This document shows positions 9,402-16,463 of a stretch of DNA of 64,000 nt, one piece after another. This stretch comes from an uncultured Eubacteriales bacterium (GTDB taxonomy: Bacteria; Bacillota; Clostridia; Christensenellales; Aristaeellaceae). Below the pieces are notes generated by a model. That model ran no database searches and was not told the origin of the DNA. It was given only the letters and a program-made list of their open reading frames with translations. Positions within the stretch are counted from its first letter, which is position 1. Each line of letters opens with the position of its first letter. The DNA is taken from the NCBI GenBank assembly GCA_902767565.1, contig CACXHY010000009.1, positions 1 to 64,000 on the forward strand, given 5' to 3'. The translations under genes were made by a program, and so were the position numbers.

Positions 9402-10292
9402 ATGTTTGGCAGACGGCACGACGGCAGGCGCGTGAAGGGCATGGACCCCATCGTCAGGATCACGCCCTATCTGATGCCCATGCGCTGTGACGCACAGGTC
9501 TTCCTCCAGCACAAGATCGACTGGGAAGCCATGACGCGCTACATCGCCGAGCAGCAGAAGAAGGACCAGCGCCTCACCCATATGCAGATCATCATCGCGG
9601 CCTATGTGCGGGCGGTAAGCCAGCACCCGGAGATCAACCGCTTCATCATGAACAAGCAGGTTTTCGCGCGGAACAACTGCTCTGTGGCCTTCACGATCCT
9701 GAAGCACGGGCAGGATGCGGACAGCGGCGAGACCACGGTCAAGCTGAAGTTCGACCTCACCGATACCCTCTACGATGTGCGGGACCGTTTCAACGCCGGT
9801 GTTGAAGCGGCGCGGGACGAAACCACCAGCAACTTCGTGGATAAGCTGGCTTCCTTCGTGCTGGGCGTGCCCGGCCTGGCCACCCTCATCGTGGCGCTGG
9901 TCCGCCTGCTGGACCGCTACGGCATCGCCCCGGGCGTGCTGATCGAGGGGCTCCCCTTCTACGTGGGCATGTTCATCACCAACAACGCGTCCATCGGACT
10001 CCATCACGTCAACCACCATATCTACAACTTCGGCAATGTCAGCCTGTTCTTCGGCATGGGCCTGGTGGAGAAGATCGCGGTGGTGGAGAAGGGCGAGACC
10101 CGGATGAAGCGTTTCCTCCCCGTGGGCATCACGGCGGACGAGCGCGTGTGCGGCGGTGCGATCTATGCCCGCTTCTTCGCGGACATGGTGCGGTATCTCG
10201 ATCATCCCGAGCTGCTGGAAGTGCCGCCGGAAACCGTGCATTTTGACAAGGGCGTCGAGTATCACGAGGAAAAGATCGGCAAAACCGAATGA
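9402..10292 (+). CDS. Lipoyl-less 2-oxoacid dehydrogenase E2-like protein
   Basis: A 296-residue protein matching only the catalytic core fold of E2 acyltransferases/CAT. No lipoyl or E1/E3-binding domain is present, and no E1 or E3 gene is adjacent. The C-terminal strand reads LPVGITADERVCGGA, where E2 enzymes have the DHRxxDGA motif. The catalytic His is Glu and the following Asp is Gly, so classical acyl transfer from dihydrolipoamide is not expected. It may be a non-enzymatic or differently acting trimeric protein. It has its own promoter and is closed by a strong terminator, so it stands as a single-gene unit. Confidence 0.75.
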   Translation: MFGRRHDGRRVKGMDPIVRITPYLMPMRCDAQVFLQHKIDWEAMTRYIAEQQKKDQRLTHMQIIIAAYVRAVSQHPEINRFIMNKQVFARNNCSVAFTILKHGQDADSGETTVKLKFDLTDTLYDVRDRFNAGVEAARDETTSNFVDKLASFVLGVPGLATLIVALVRLLDRYGIAPGVLIEGLPFYVGMFITNNASIGLHHVNHHIYNFGNVSLFFGMGLVEKIAVVEKGETRMKRFLPVGITADERVCGGAIYARFFADMVRYLDHPELLEVPPETVHFDKGVEYHEEKIGKTE

Positions 10293-10310
10293 CAGTCCCG
10301 CCATTCACGG

Positions 10311-10352
10311 ACCCTCCCCCGGCTGCGTCAGGCCCGGGGAGGGTTCTGTTTC
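10311..10352 (+). terminator. Rho-independent terminator
   Basis: ACCCTCCCC (10311-10319) pairs perfectly with GGGGAGGGT (10336-10344), followed by TCTGTTT. Confidence 0.8.
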
Positions 10353-10386
10353 GGAGCGATTCCTTCCATGAGGAGTTGATGTTCCC

Positions 10387-10932
10387 ATGTCTGTTTCTCC
10401 GCTTTCTCTGTTCCTCACCTTTGCGAAGATCGGCCTGTTCACCTTCGGCGGCGGGTACGCCATGATCCCGCTCATTCAGCGGGAGGCGGCGGAGAAAAAG
10501 GGATGGGTGACCCAGGAGGATCTGCTGGATGTGGTGGCCATCGCCGAGTCCACCCCCGGGCCCATCGCCATCAACGCCGCCACTTTCATCGGCAGGAAGA
10601 CTGCCGGGGTCCCCGGCGCGGTCTGCGCCACTCTCGGCGTGGTGCTTCCCTCCTTTGCGATCATCACGGCCCTTTCCTTCGCGCTGCAGGCCTTCTCCGG
10701 TTTGAAGCCGGTGCAGTACGCCTTCTTCGGCATCCGGGCCGGTGTGATGGCGCTGATCCTCAGGGCGCTGTGGACACTTTTCAGAGCCTGTGACCGGAAC
10801 GCATTCACCTTTGCACTGATGGCGGCGGCCTTTATCCTGGTCTGCGTGCTGAAGCTCAGCAGCATCCTTGTGATCGTGATCTGCGCCGTTCTCGGCATTG
10901 TCCGGGCCCAGACAAGGAAGGTGAAGACATGA
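10387..10932 (+). CDS. chrA: Chromate transporter, first half-size subunit
   Basis: A 181-residue CHR-family membrane protein: five to six hydrophobic helices with TFGGGYAMIPL and ESTPGPIAINAATFIG near the N-terminus, the family's signature. In Firmicutes the ChrA transporter is often split into two half-size proteins made from adjacent genes, and that is the arrangement here: its stop overlaps the next start (ATGA). The family exports chromate; in many anaerobes the true ion is unproven. Confidence 0.88.
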   Translation: MSVSPLSLFLTFAKIGLFTFGGGYAMIPLIQREAAEKKGWVTQEDLLDVVAIAESTPGPIAINAATFIGRKTAGVPGAVCATLGVVLPSFAIITALSFALQAFSGLKPVQYAFFGIRAGVMALILRALWTLFRACDRNAFTFALMAAAFILVCVLKLSSILVIVICAVLGIVRAQTRKVKT

Positions 10933-11483
10933 TCTTCTTTGAACTTTTCCTGACGTTCTTCAGGATCGGGGCCTTCACCTTCGGCGGCGGTTATGCCATG
11001 CTGCCCCTCGTACAGGAGGAGGTGCTGGGACACGGCTGGATGGCAGCGGAGGACATCGTCGATTTCATCGCGGTCAGCGAAAGCACGCCCGGTCCCTTCG
11101 CCGTCAACATGGCCACCTATGTGGGCATGGTCACGGCCGGGTTCGGCGGCGCGGCCTGCGCCACCCTGGGCGTGGTGCTGCCGTCTTTTCTGGTCATCCT
11201 GATCGTGGCGAAGTTCTATGAGCGGTTCCGCAAAAGCGAGCTGGTGAGCGGGGCCATGTCCGGACTGCGGCCCTGCGTTGCGGGACTCATCGCCGCGGCC
11301 CTCGTCAGCCTGGGCCGGAGCGTGCTCTTCCCGGCAGGCTTCCTCTTTGACGCGCGCTTCTTCGTCAGCGCAGGCGTCTTCATCCTCATAGCCCTTCTCG
11401 CGTTCCGGAAGGTGCACCCGATCCTGCTGATCCTGCTGTCGGCCGCGATCGGGATCGCAGCCGGCTATCTCCTCGGCTTGTAA
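10929..11483 (+). CDS. chrA: Chromate transporter, second half-size subunit
   Basis: A 184-residue CHR-family half that mirrors the preceding protein (TFGGGYAMLPL, ESTPGPFAVNMATYVG). It starts in the upstream stop codon. The two homologous halves are expected to insert in opposite orientations and pair into one transporter. A strong bidirectional terminator follows. Confidence 0.88.
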   Translation: MIFFELFLTFFRIGAFTFGGGYAMLPLVQEEVLGHGWMAAEDIVDFIAVSESTPGPFAVNMATYVGMVTAGFGGAACATLGVVLPSFLVILIVAKFYERFRKSELVSGAMSGLRPCVAGLIAAALVSLGRSVLFPAGFLFDARFFVSAGVFILIALLAFRKVHPILLILLSAAIGIAAGYLLGL

Positions 11484-11492
11484 GAGCAAGCG

Positions 11493-11520
11493 AAAAGCCC
11501 TGCGCGATGTCAGGGCTTTT
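11493..11520. terminator. Bidirectional terminator
   Basis: AAAAGCCCTG pairs with CAGGGCTTTT around an 8-base loop. It sits between convergent chrA (+) and a secreted-protein gene (-). Confidence 0.85.
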
Positions 11521-11533
11521 GTGTTGGAGCAGC

Positions 11534-12331
11534 TCAGCCGTTGCCGGAGAGACAGTTCTGATACAGGATCTCCTCGATGCTTCCGTCTGTCAGATCGACG
11601 GTGACCTCATAGTGACCGTCGCCTTCCTGCCACTCCCAGTCCTCGCGGCCCTGTCCCCACAGGTCATACCGGAGAACGACCACGCGGCGGTCGTACAGGA
11701 CGCCCAGCTCTTCATTCTCGTCCAGCTCAAGGCGTTCCCACTCGAGGGCGCCGTAGGTTTCACGCAGGGCGGCGCGGGCAGCCGCGTCGGCGTCATCCCG
11801 GCTGATGACCGAGCCCGCCATGGCCCGGTGCGCGGCTTCATCGCTCGTGTCGAAGCCCGTGTCGACCGTTTCGTAGTGATAGGGCCCCGCATCGGCATAG
11901 GCGGAACTCTCGGCGGCGGACCAGCTCTCCGTCATCTCGAATGTGCTGCGCACTTCGTCCGCCATCATGCCCAGCTGCGGAGCGCCCCAGGCCTCGGCCT
12001 TGTAGCCGCCCTCGGTGCTCTTGCCGTCATGGGTCCAGAGGATCTCGACTTCCCCATCGCGGACGACCGCCTTGTAGGTTCCCAGCAGCCACGGCAGTGC
12101 GCCTTCGGAAATGGCGGGCTGCCAGTAGATGACATAGCTGCCGTCCTCCTGTTCCACCACCGTGCGGACAAAATACTCGTTCATGCCCTCGGTGACGCCA
12201 TACTTCTCGGCCAGCGCGTGCTGGGCGGCGTTCACCGCCATGTAACGGGCGCTGTAGGCAGGTCCTCCGTCGGCAAAAGCCATGGCGGTCAGCAGCGCCA
12301 GGATCATCGCAAGGATCGCGATCCGTTTCAT
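11534..12331 (-). CDS. Secreted protein of unknown function (PepSY-like C-terminus)
   Basis: A 265-residue protein with a clear signal peptide (MKRIAILAMILALLTAMAFA, cleavage near residue 20). No catalytic motif is recognisable. The last ~80 residues (a DADAAARAAL helix, VLRYDLWGQ, VTVDLTDGSIEEI) resemble a PepSY-type alpha/beta unit, a fold often found in secreted inhibitory or binding modules; this is tentative. An AAAGGAG site precedes the ATG. It lies 64 bases after the SIMPL-domain gene on the same strand and is probably co-transcribed with it. Confidence 0.6.
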   Translation of the reverse strand: MKRIAILAMILALLTAMAFADGGPAYSARYMAVNAAQHALAEKYGVTEGMNEYFVRTVVEQEDGSYVIYWQPAISEGALPWLLGTYKAVVRDGEVEILWTHDGKSTEGGYKAEAWGAPQLGMMADEVRSTFEMTESWSAAESSAYADAGPYHYETVDTGFDTSDEAAHRAMAGSVISRDDADAAARAALRETYGALEWERLELDENEELGVLYDRRVVVLRYDLWGQGREDWEWQEGDGHYEVTVDLTDGSIEEILYQNCLSGNG

Positions 12332-12395
12332 CGGTTGATCAACTCCTTTCGCCGATAGAACGAAAGATCCGCCGCGATTCTTCCCGCCGGGGCAC

Positions 12396-13118
12396 TCATT
12401 TCTTCAGTGAAAATGTAACAGTTACCGTGGCGGAGAAGGTCAGCCTGCCGGGGGTGATGGAGGTTCCGTAATCCGCCTCGGCCTCCTCGGTATCCATCGC
12501 GGCTCCCTTGGCTCTGGCGTAGTTCACGCCCACGTAGGTGGAAGTGTTCTCGGTGATGGAGATCACGTCCCCCAGCTGCAGACCGGCGGCTTCCGCGACC
12601 AGCGCGGCCTTTCTCCGGGCTTCCCGCACCGCCGCCATGAGCGCCTCGTCGTTGAGATCCTCGCTGCTGCTGGAGTAGCTGATGCCGTCACAGCTGTTGG
12701 CGCCGCTCTTCAGGGCGATGTCGATGATCTCCCCCACGCGGGTGATATCCCGGACGGTCACGGACAGACTGTTGCTGACCGCGTAGCCCGACACGACGGA
12801 TGTGCCTGTCGCTTCATCGTAGCGGTACAGGGTGTTCACATAGAAATAGTTGGTGCGGATGTCATCCTCCGGGATGCCGGCTTCTGTCAGCGCCTTCCTG
12901 ACGGCCGCCACGGCATTGGCGTTCTGACGGGAAGCCTCCGAGGCGTCGGCGGCCTGGGACTCCACGCCGATGCTGAGTACGGCCGTGTCGGCCTCCACCG
13001 TAAAGGTCGCCGTGCCCGTCACGGTGACGGTTATGTCGTCGTCATCCGCCAAAGCAGCCATGGGCAGCAGCACAAGAGAGAGGGCCAGGACAAGAAGTGT
13101 CAGTCGGTGCATATTCAT
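12396..13118 (-). CDS. Secreted SIMPL-domain (DUF541) protein
   Basis: 240 residues with a signal peptide followed by a SIMPL/DUF541 domain: ITVTVTGTATFTVEADTAVLSIGV at the start of the mature protein, IPEDDIRTNYFYVNTLYRY, YAVSNSLSVTVRD, and the AVREARRKAALVAEAAGLQLG helix. Bacterial homologues such as YggE and BP26 are periplasmic or surface proteins forming ring-like assemblies, with loose links to oxidative stress. Start ATG 13118 is favoured by a GAAGGAGG site 8 bases upstream; a longer frame to 13274 lacks support. It is followed by the small secreted protein gene. Confidence 0.85.
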   Translation of the reverse strand: MNMHRLTLLVLALSLVLLPMAALADDDDITVTVTGTATFTVEADTAVLSIGVESQAADASEASRQNANAVAAVRKALTEAGIPEDDIRTNYFYVNTLYRYDEATGTSVVSGYAVSNSLSVTVRDITRVGEIIDIALKSGANSCDGISYSSSSEDLNDEALMAAVREARRKAALVAEAAGLQLGDVISITENTSTYVGVNYARAKGAAMDTEEAEADYGTSITPGRLTFSATVTVTFSLKK

Positions 13119-13217
13119 GGATGCAGCCTCCTTCGTTTGTATTCCCTTTGACAGGACGAACCTGAGACGCGCGGGATTCCCGAAAGTTCCCCGAAATCCG
13201 ATCGAAGCGCAAAATTC

Positions 13218-13246
13218 TTGACGCTTCCCGGCGATGGGACTATAAT
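13218..13246 (+). promoter_or_regulatory. Promoter for psuK-psuG
   Basis: TTGACG (13218-13223), 17-base spacer, TATAAT (13241-13246). Confidence 0.8.
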
Positions 13247-13267
13247 CGCCTGGAAGGGAGGGATACC

Positions 13268-14197
13268 ATGGCATCGGATATCCGGATCTGTGTGGTGGGC
13301 GGCGTCAATGTCGACATCGCGGGAACGCCTTTTCAGCGCTTCCTGCCGGGTGATTCGAATCCGGGCACCGCAACGCTCTCCCTCGGCGGCGTCGGGCGCA
13401 ACATCGCCGAAAACCTGGCCCGGCTCGGCGCTCACGTGCAGCTGGTCACGGCACTCGGGGACGACGCGTTCACCGACTGGATCCGCAAGGGATGCACGGA
13501 AGCCGGCATCGACATGTCGCTGAGCAAGATCGTGCCCGACTGCGCATCGGGGCTCTACCTGTGCGTCAACGACGAGGCAGGCGATCTGTACGGCGCGGTC
13601 TCCGACATGCGGGCATGCGACGCCATCACCCCAGCCTTTCTCGGATCCCGCCTCCCCGCGCTGAACAGGGCGGACGCAGTGGTGCTTGACGCCAATCTCC
13701 CGGAAGAGACTTTGGTCTGGCTGGCTTCGCATGTGAGCGTTCCCATGGCGGCGGACACCGTCTCCCTGCGGAAATGCAGACGGCTTGCCCCCTGCCTGCG
13801 CTCGCTGTTCCTGCTGAAGCCCAATTTCGCGGAGGGTTCCGTGCTGGCCGGACTGACGCCGGAGGAAGCATCGCCGCAGGAGACGGCGGCTCTGCTGGTC
13901 CGCAAGGGCGTGCGGAACGTCCTGTTGTCCCTCGGAGAAAGAGGCGTCTGGTACGCGGACGGACTGAACGCGGACCGGGAACCCTGTTTCCCGGGGAATG
14001 TCGTCAGCACCAACGGCTGCGGCGACGCGCTCTTCGCCGGCGCTCTTATGGCGATGATGAAAGACCTGCCCCTGCGGGAGGCGGCGCGCTGCGGACTGGC
14101 TGCCGCCTCGATCTGCGCCGGAACGGCTGCCGCCGTCAACCCCGCCATGACCTGGGCCTCTGTGGAGGCAGTCGCGAGATCAAGAAAAACAGACTGA
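13268..14197 (+). CDS. psuK: Pseudouridine kinase, PfkB family
   Basis: A 309-residue ribokinase-like sugar kinase: CVVGGVNVDIAG at the N-terminus, GGVGRNIAENLARLG (PfkB signature 1) and STNGCGDALFAGA (signature 2). The catalytic Asp is kept although GAGD reads GCGD. The family phosphorylates sugars or nucleosides. The pseudouridine assignment rests on the psuG gene 37 bases downstream, since PsuK makes pseudouridine 5'-phosphate and PsuG splits it to uracil and ribose 5-phosphate. AAGGGAG precedes the ATG. No pseudouridine transporter lies beside it. Confidence 0.88.
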   Translation: MASDIRICVVGGVNVDIAGTPFQRFLPGDSNPGTATLSLGGVGRNIAENLARLGAHVQLVTALGDDAFTDWIRKGCTEAGIDMSLSKIVPDCASGLYLCVNDEAGDLYGAVSDMRACDAITPAFLGSRLPALNRADAVVLDANLPEETLVWLASHVSVPMAADTVSLRKCRRLAPCLRSLFLLKPNFAEGSVLAGLTPEEASPQETAALLVRKGVRNVLLSLGERGVWYADGLNADREPCFPGNVVSTNGCGDALFAGALMAMMKDLPLREAARCGLAAASICAGTAAAVNPAMTWASVEAVARSRKTD

Positions 14198-14234
14198 ATT
14201 CGGTTTATGTGCCGGATCATAAGGAGGAATCAGC

Positions 14235-15155
14235 ATGAATCCCGAGACCATGAAGCAGTACCTCTCCGTATCGCCCGAAGTGCAGGCGGCGCTGGACGCC
14301 GGCAAACCCGTCGTGGCGCTGGAGTCCACCATCATCTCCCACGGCATGCCCTACCCGAAGAATGTTGAGACGGCCCTGAACGTGGAACGCATCATCCGGG
14401 AGCACGGCGCCGTTCCCGCCACCATCGCCATCATCAAGGGACGGATGACCGTGGGATGCACGGCAGACCAGATCGAGTATCTGGGCAAGCGCGGCCTGGA
14501 CGTTCCCAAGGCCAGCCGGCGGGATTTGCCGGTACTGCTGGCCCGGGGCGAGGATGGCGCCACCACCGTCACCACCACCATGATCGCCGCGGCCCTGGCG
14601 GGGATCCGGGTCTTTGCGACAGGCGGCATCGGCGGCGTCCACCGGGGGGCGGAGACCACCATGGACATCTCGGCGGACCTGGAGGAGCTGGCCCAGACCC
14701 CCGTGCTGGTGATCTGCGCGGGCTGCAAATCCATCCTCGACATCGGGCTGACCCTGGAGTATCTGGAGACCAAGGGCGTCCCGGTCCTGGGGTATCAGAC
14801 CGAGGAGATGCCGGCCTTCTACACCACGCACTCCGGCTTCAAGGTGGATTACCGCATCGATTCAGCGGAGGAGGCCGCCAGGGTCTTCCGGGCCAAACTG
14901 GACTGCGGACTGCGGGGCGGCATGCTGCTGACCAACCCGATCCCGCCGCAGTTCGCCATGGATCTGGACTACATCAACGCCAACATCGACGCCGCCCTGA
15001 AGGAATGCGAGGAACTGGGCATCACCGGCAAGAAGGTCACGCCCTTCCTGCTGGACAAGATCCAGAAGCTCACCGGCGGCGCGTCCCTGGAAGCCAACAT
15101 CCAGCTGGTCTACAACAACGTAGCCCTGGGCGCCGAGGTCGCCAAATACATCTGA
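14235..15155 (+). CDS. psuG: Pseudouridine-5'-phosphate glycosidase
   Basis: A 306-residue PsuG that cleaves the C-C glycosidic bond of pseudouridine 5'-phosphate. Family hallmarks are VALESTIISHGMPYPKN, KGRMTVG, the TTVTTTMIAAALAGIRVFATGG segment and GGVHRGAETTMDISADL. The conserved Glu and Lys residues in the first two segments are those used by the enzyme (Schiff-base mechanism). AAGGAGG precedes the start. It is the second gene of the psuK-psuG operon and is closed by a terminator. Confidence 0.95.
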   Translation: MNPETMKQYLSVSPEVQAALDAGKPVVALESTIISHGMPYPKNVETALNVERIIREHGAVPATIAIIKGRMTVGCTADQIEYLGKRGLDVPKASRRDLPVLLARGEDGATTVTTTMIAAALAGIRVFATGGIGGVHRGAETTMDISADLEELAQTPVLVICAGCKSILDIGLTLEYLETKGVPVLGYQTEEMPAFYTTHSGFKVDYRIDSAEEAARVFRAKLDCGLRGGMLLTNPIPPQFAMDLDYINANIDAALKECEELGITGKKVTPFLLDKIQKLTGGASLEANIQLVYNNVALGAEVAKYI

Positions 15156-15166
15156 CACCGCTTTTG

Positions 15167-15190
15167 CCCCGCTGCGGCGGGGTTTTGTCA
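15167..15190 (+). terminator. Terminator after psuG
   Basis: CCCCGC-TGCG-GCGGGG hairpin followed by TTTTGTCAT. Confidence 0.8.
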
Positions 15191-15219
15191 TATTTCCGTC
15201 ATAAATCGGGAACATATCC

Positions 15220-15248
15220 TTGCCCAAATCCGTTGAATGTTGTAAAAT
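15220..15248 (+). promoter_or_regulatory. Promoter for the DUF3298-like gene
   Basis: TTGCCC (15220-15225), 17-base spacer, TAAAAT (15243-15248). Confidence 0.65.
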
Positions 15249-15275
15249 ACCCGATGTCCGACAAGGAGGTATCCC

Positions 15276-16439
15276 ATGATGAAACGCCTCTTGATCCTGC
15301 TTACCGCGTGCCTGGTCCTGCTTTGTCCCGTTGCCCGTGCCGAGGAGCCGGCGACTCCGCGGGAGCCCGTGCTCGTCGACAAGGGACTGGATCTGGGGAC
15401 CGCGTCCGTCCACTGGCCGCAGGTCGAAGGCATGGCCGACGAGACCCTGCAGGCTGCGATCAACGGGATCCTGAGCGAGGCCGCCGGGGCTCCAGCGCTG
15501 ACCGGCCGCATGGGGCTGGTGATGAACGCGGAACCGGCGCTGACCGCCGGGTGGGAGGGCGAGATCCGCGGAGATGTCCTCTCCTGCTCCCTGTACGCGG
15601 AAGGGCCGCTGGAGACGGACCGTTTCCGCAGCGTGCGCCGCGGCGTGACCATCGATCTGCGGACGGGCGAGCCCGTCGCGCTGGCGGATCTGTTTGCCGA
15701 CCCGGAGGAAGCCCTTGCCGCGCTGGAAGACACCCTGTCGGAAACGGTAGCCCCGGAGCTCAGCGCCCACCTGGCGAACAGCGACCTTCTCCCCCTGCCC
15801 GAGGACTTTGTCATCACGCCCGCGGGTCTGACGCTGCTCTACCCCGCGTCTCAGCTGTCCACCCTGTCCGACCGGGCCGGAGCCGTGACCCTGTCCTGGC
15901 ATGAGCTCCCGGCGCTGGACGGATCCGAGGACGGGATCCCTGCCCGTTTCGGGCTGACAGCCGTGCGGCAGAACGACGGAGACGCCCTCATGGCCTGCTT
16001 CGCGGAGGGCAGCATCCCCGGCATCCCCGCCGCCATCGGCGACGAAGTGACCGCGCTGACGGAACGCTGGCATCTGCCCGCCGAGCCGGATCTCTATGAG
16101 GGCGGACGGTACGTGCAGCTGGAGGACAGCCGTTTCCGGGGATGCTGGATCATGACGGACGATCTCGGGGCCGGCATCAAGGACTTCACGGGCAGCAAGG
16201 TCCACGGCATCCGGGCAGACCGCTTCAGCCTTTACGGGCTCACCACGGGCCAGAGCGAGCGGGAGGAGGTCCGCGAACTGCTGGGTGACCCGCTCTCCGT
16301 TGTGGAACTGGACCGGGACGCCGCGGACGCCATGCGTCTGCCGGAGGGCGTCAGCGAATACCGGCAGGCCGGGGAATACCGGCTGAGGCTGCATTTCGAC
16401 ACGGACGGCACCCTCGTCAGCGTCTTTCTTCTTCCCTAA
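15276..16439 (+). CDS. Secreted DUF3298/RsiV-like protein
   Basis: A 387-residue exported protein (signal peptide MMKRLLILLTACLVLLCPVARA). Residues ~30-210 resemble the DUF3298-type fold of extracytoplasmic RsiV-like proteins, notably VTIDLRTGEPVALADLF followed by a helix. The C-terminal ~70 residues (SLYGLTTGQSEREEVRELLGDP) look like a small BamE/SmpA-type module. RsiV family members bind lysozyme; whether this one does is unknown, as it lacks the cytoplasmic anti-sigma segment. AAGGAGG lies 8 bases before the ATG pair. It sits 24 bases before ftsK and could be co-transcribed with it. Confidence 0.65.
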   Translation: MMKRLLILLTACLVLLCPVARAEEPATPREPVLVDKGLDLGTASVHWPQVEGMADETLQAAINGILSEAAGAPALTGRMGLVMNAEPALTAGWEGEIRGDVLSCSLYAEGPLETDRFRSVRRGVTIDLRTGEPVALADLFADPEEALAALEDTLSETVAPELSAHLANSDLLPLPEDFVITPAGLTLLYPASQLSTLSDRAGAVTLSWHELPALDGSEDGIPARFGLTAVRQNDGDALMACFAEGSIPGIPAAIGDEVTALTERWHLPAEPDLYEGGRYVQLEDSRFRGCWIMTDDLGAGIKDFTGSKVHGIRADRFSLYGLTTGQSEREEVRELLGDPLSVVELDRDAADAMRLPEGVSEYRQAGEYRLRLHFDTDGTLVSVFLLP

Positions 16440-16463
16440 ACTCATCATCATTCCGGAGGAAAC

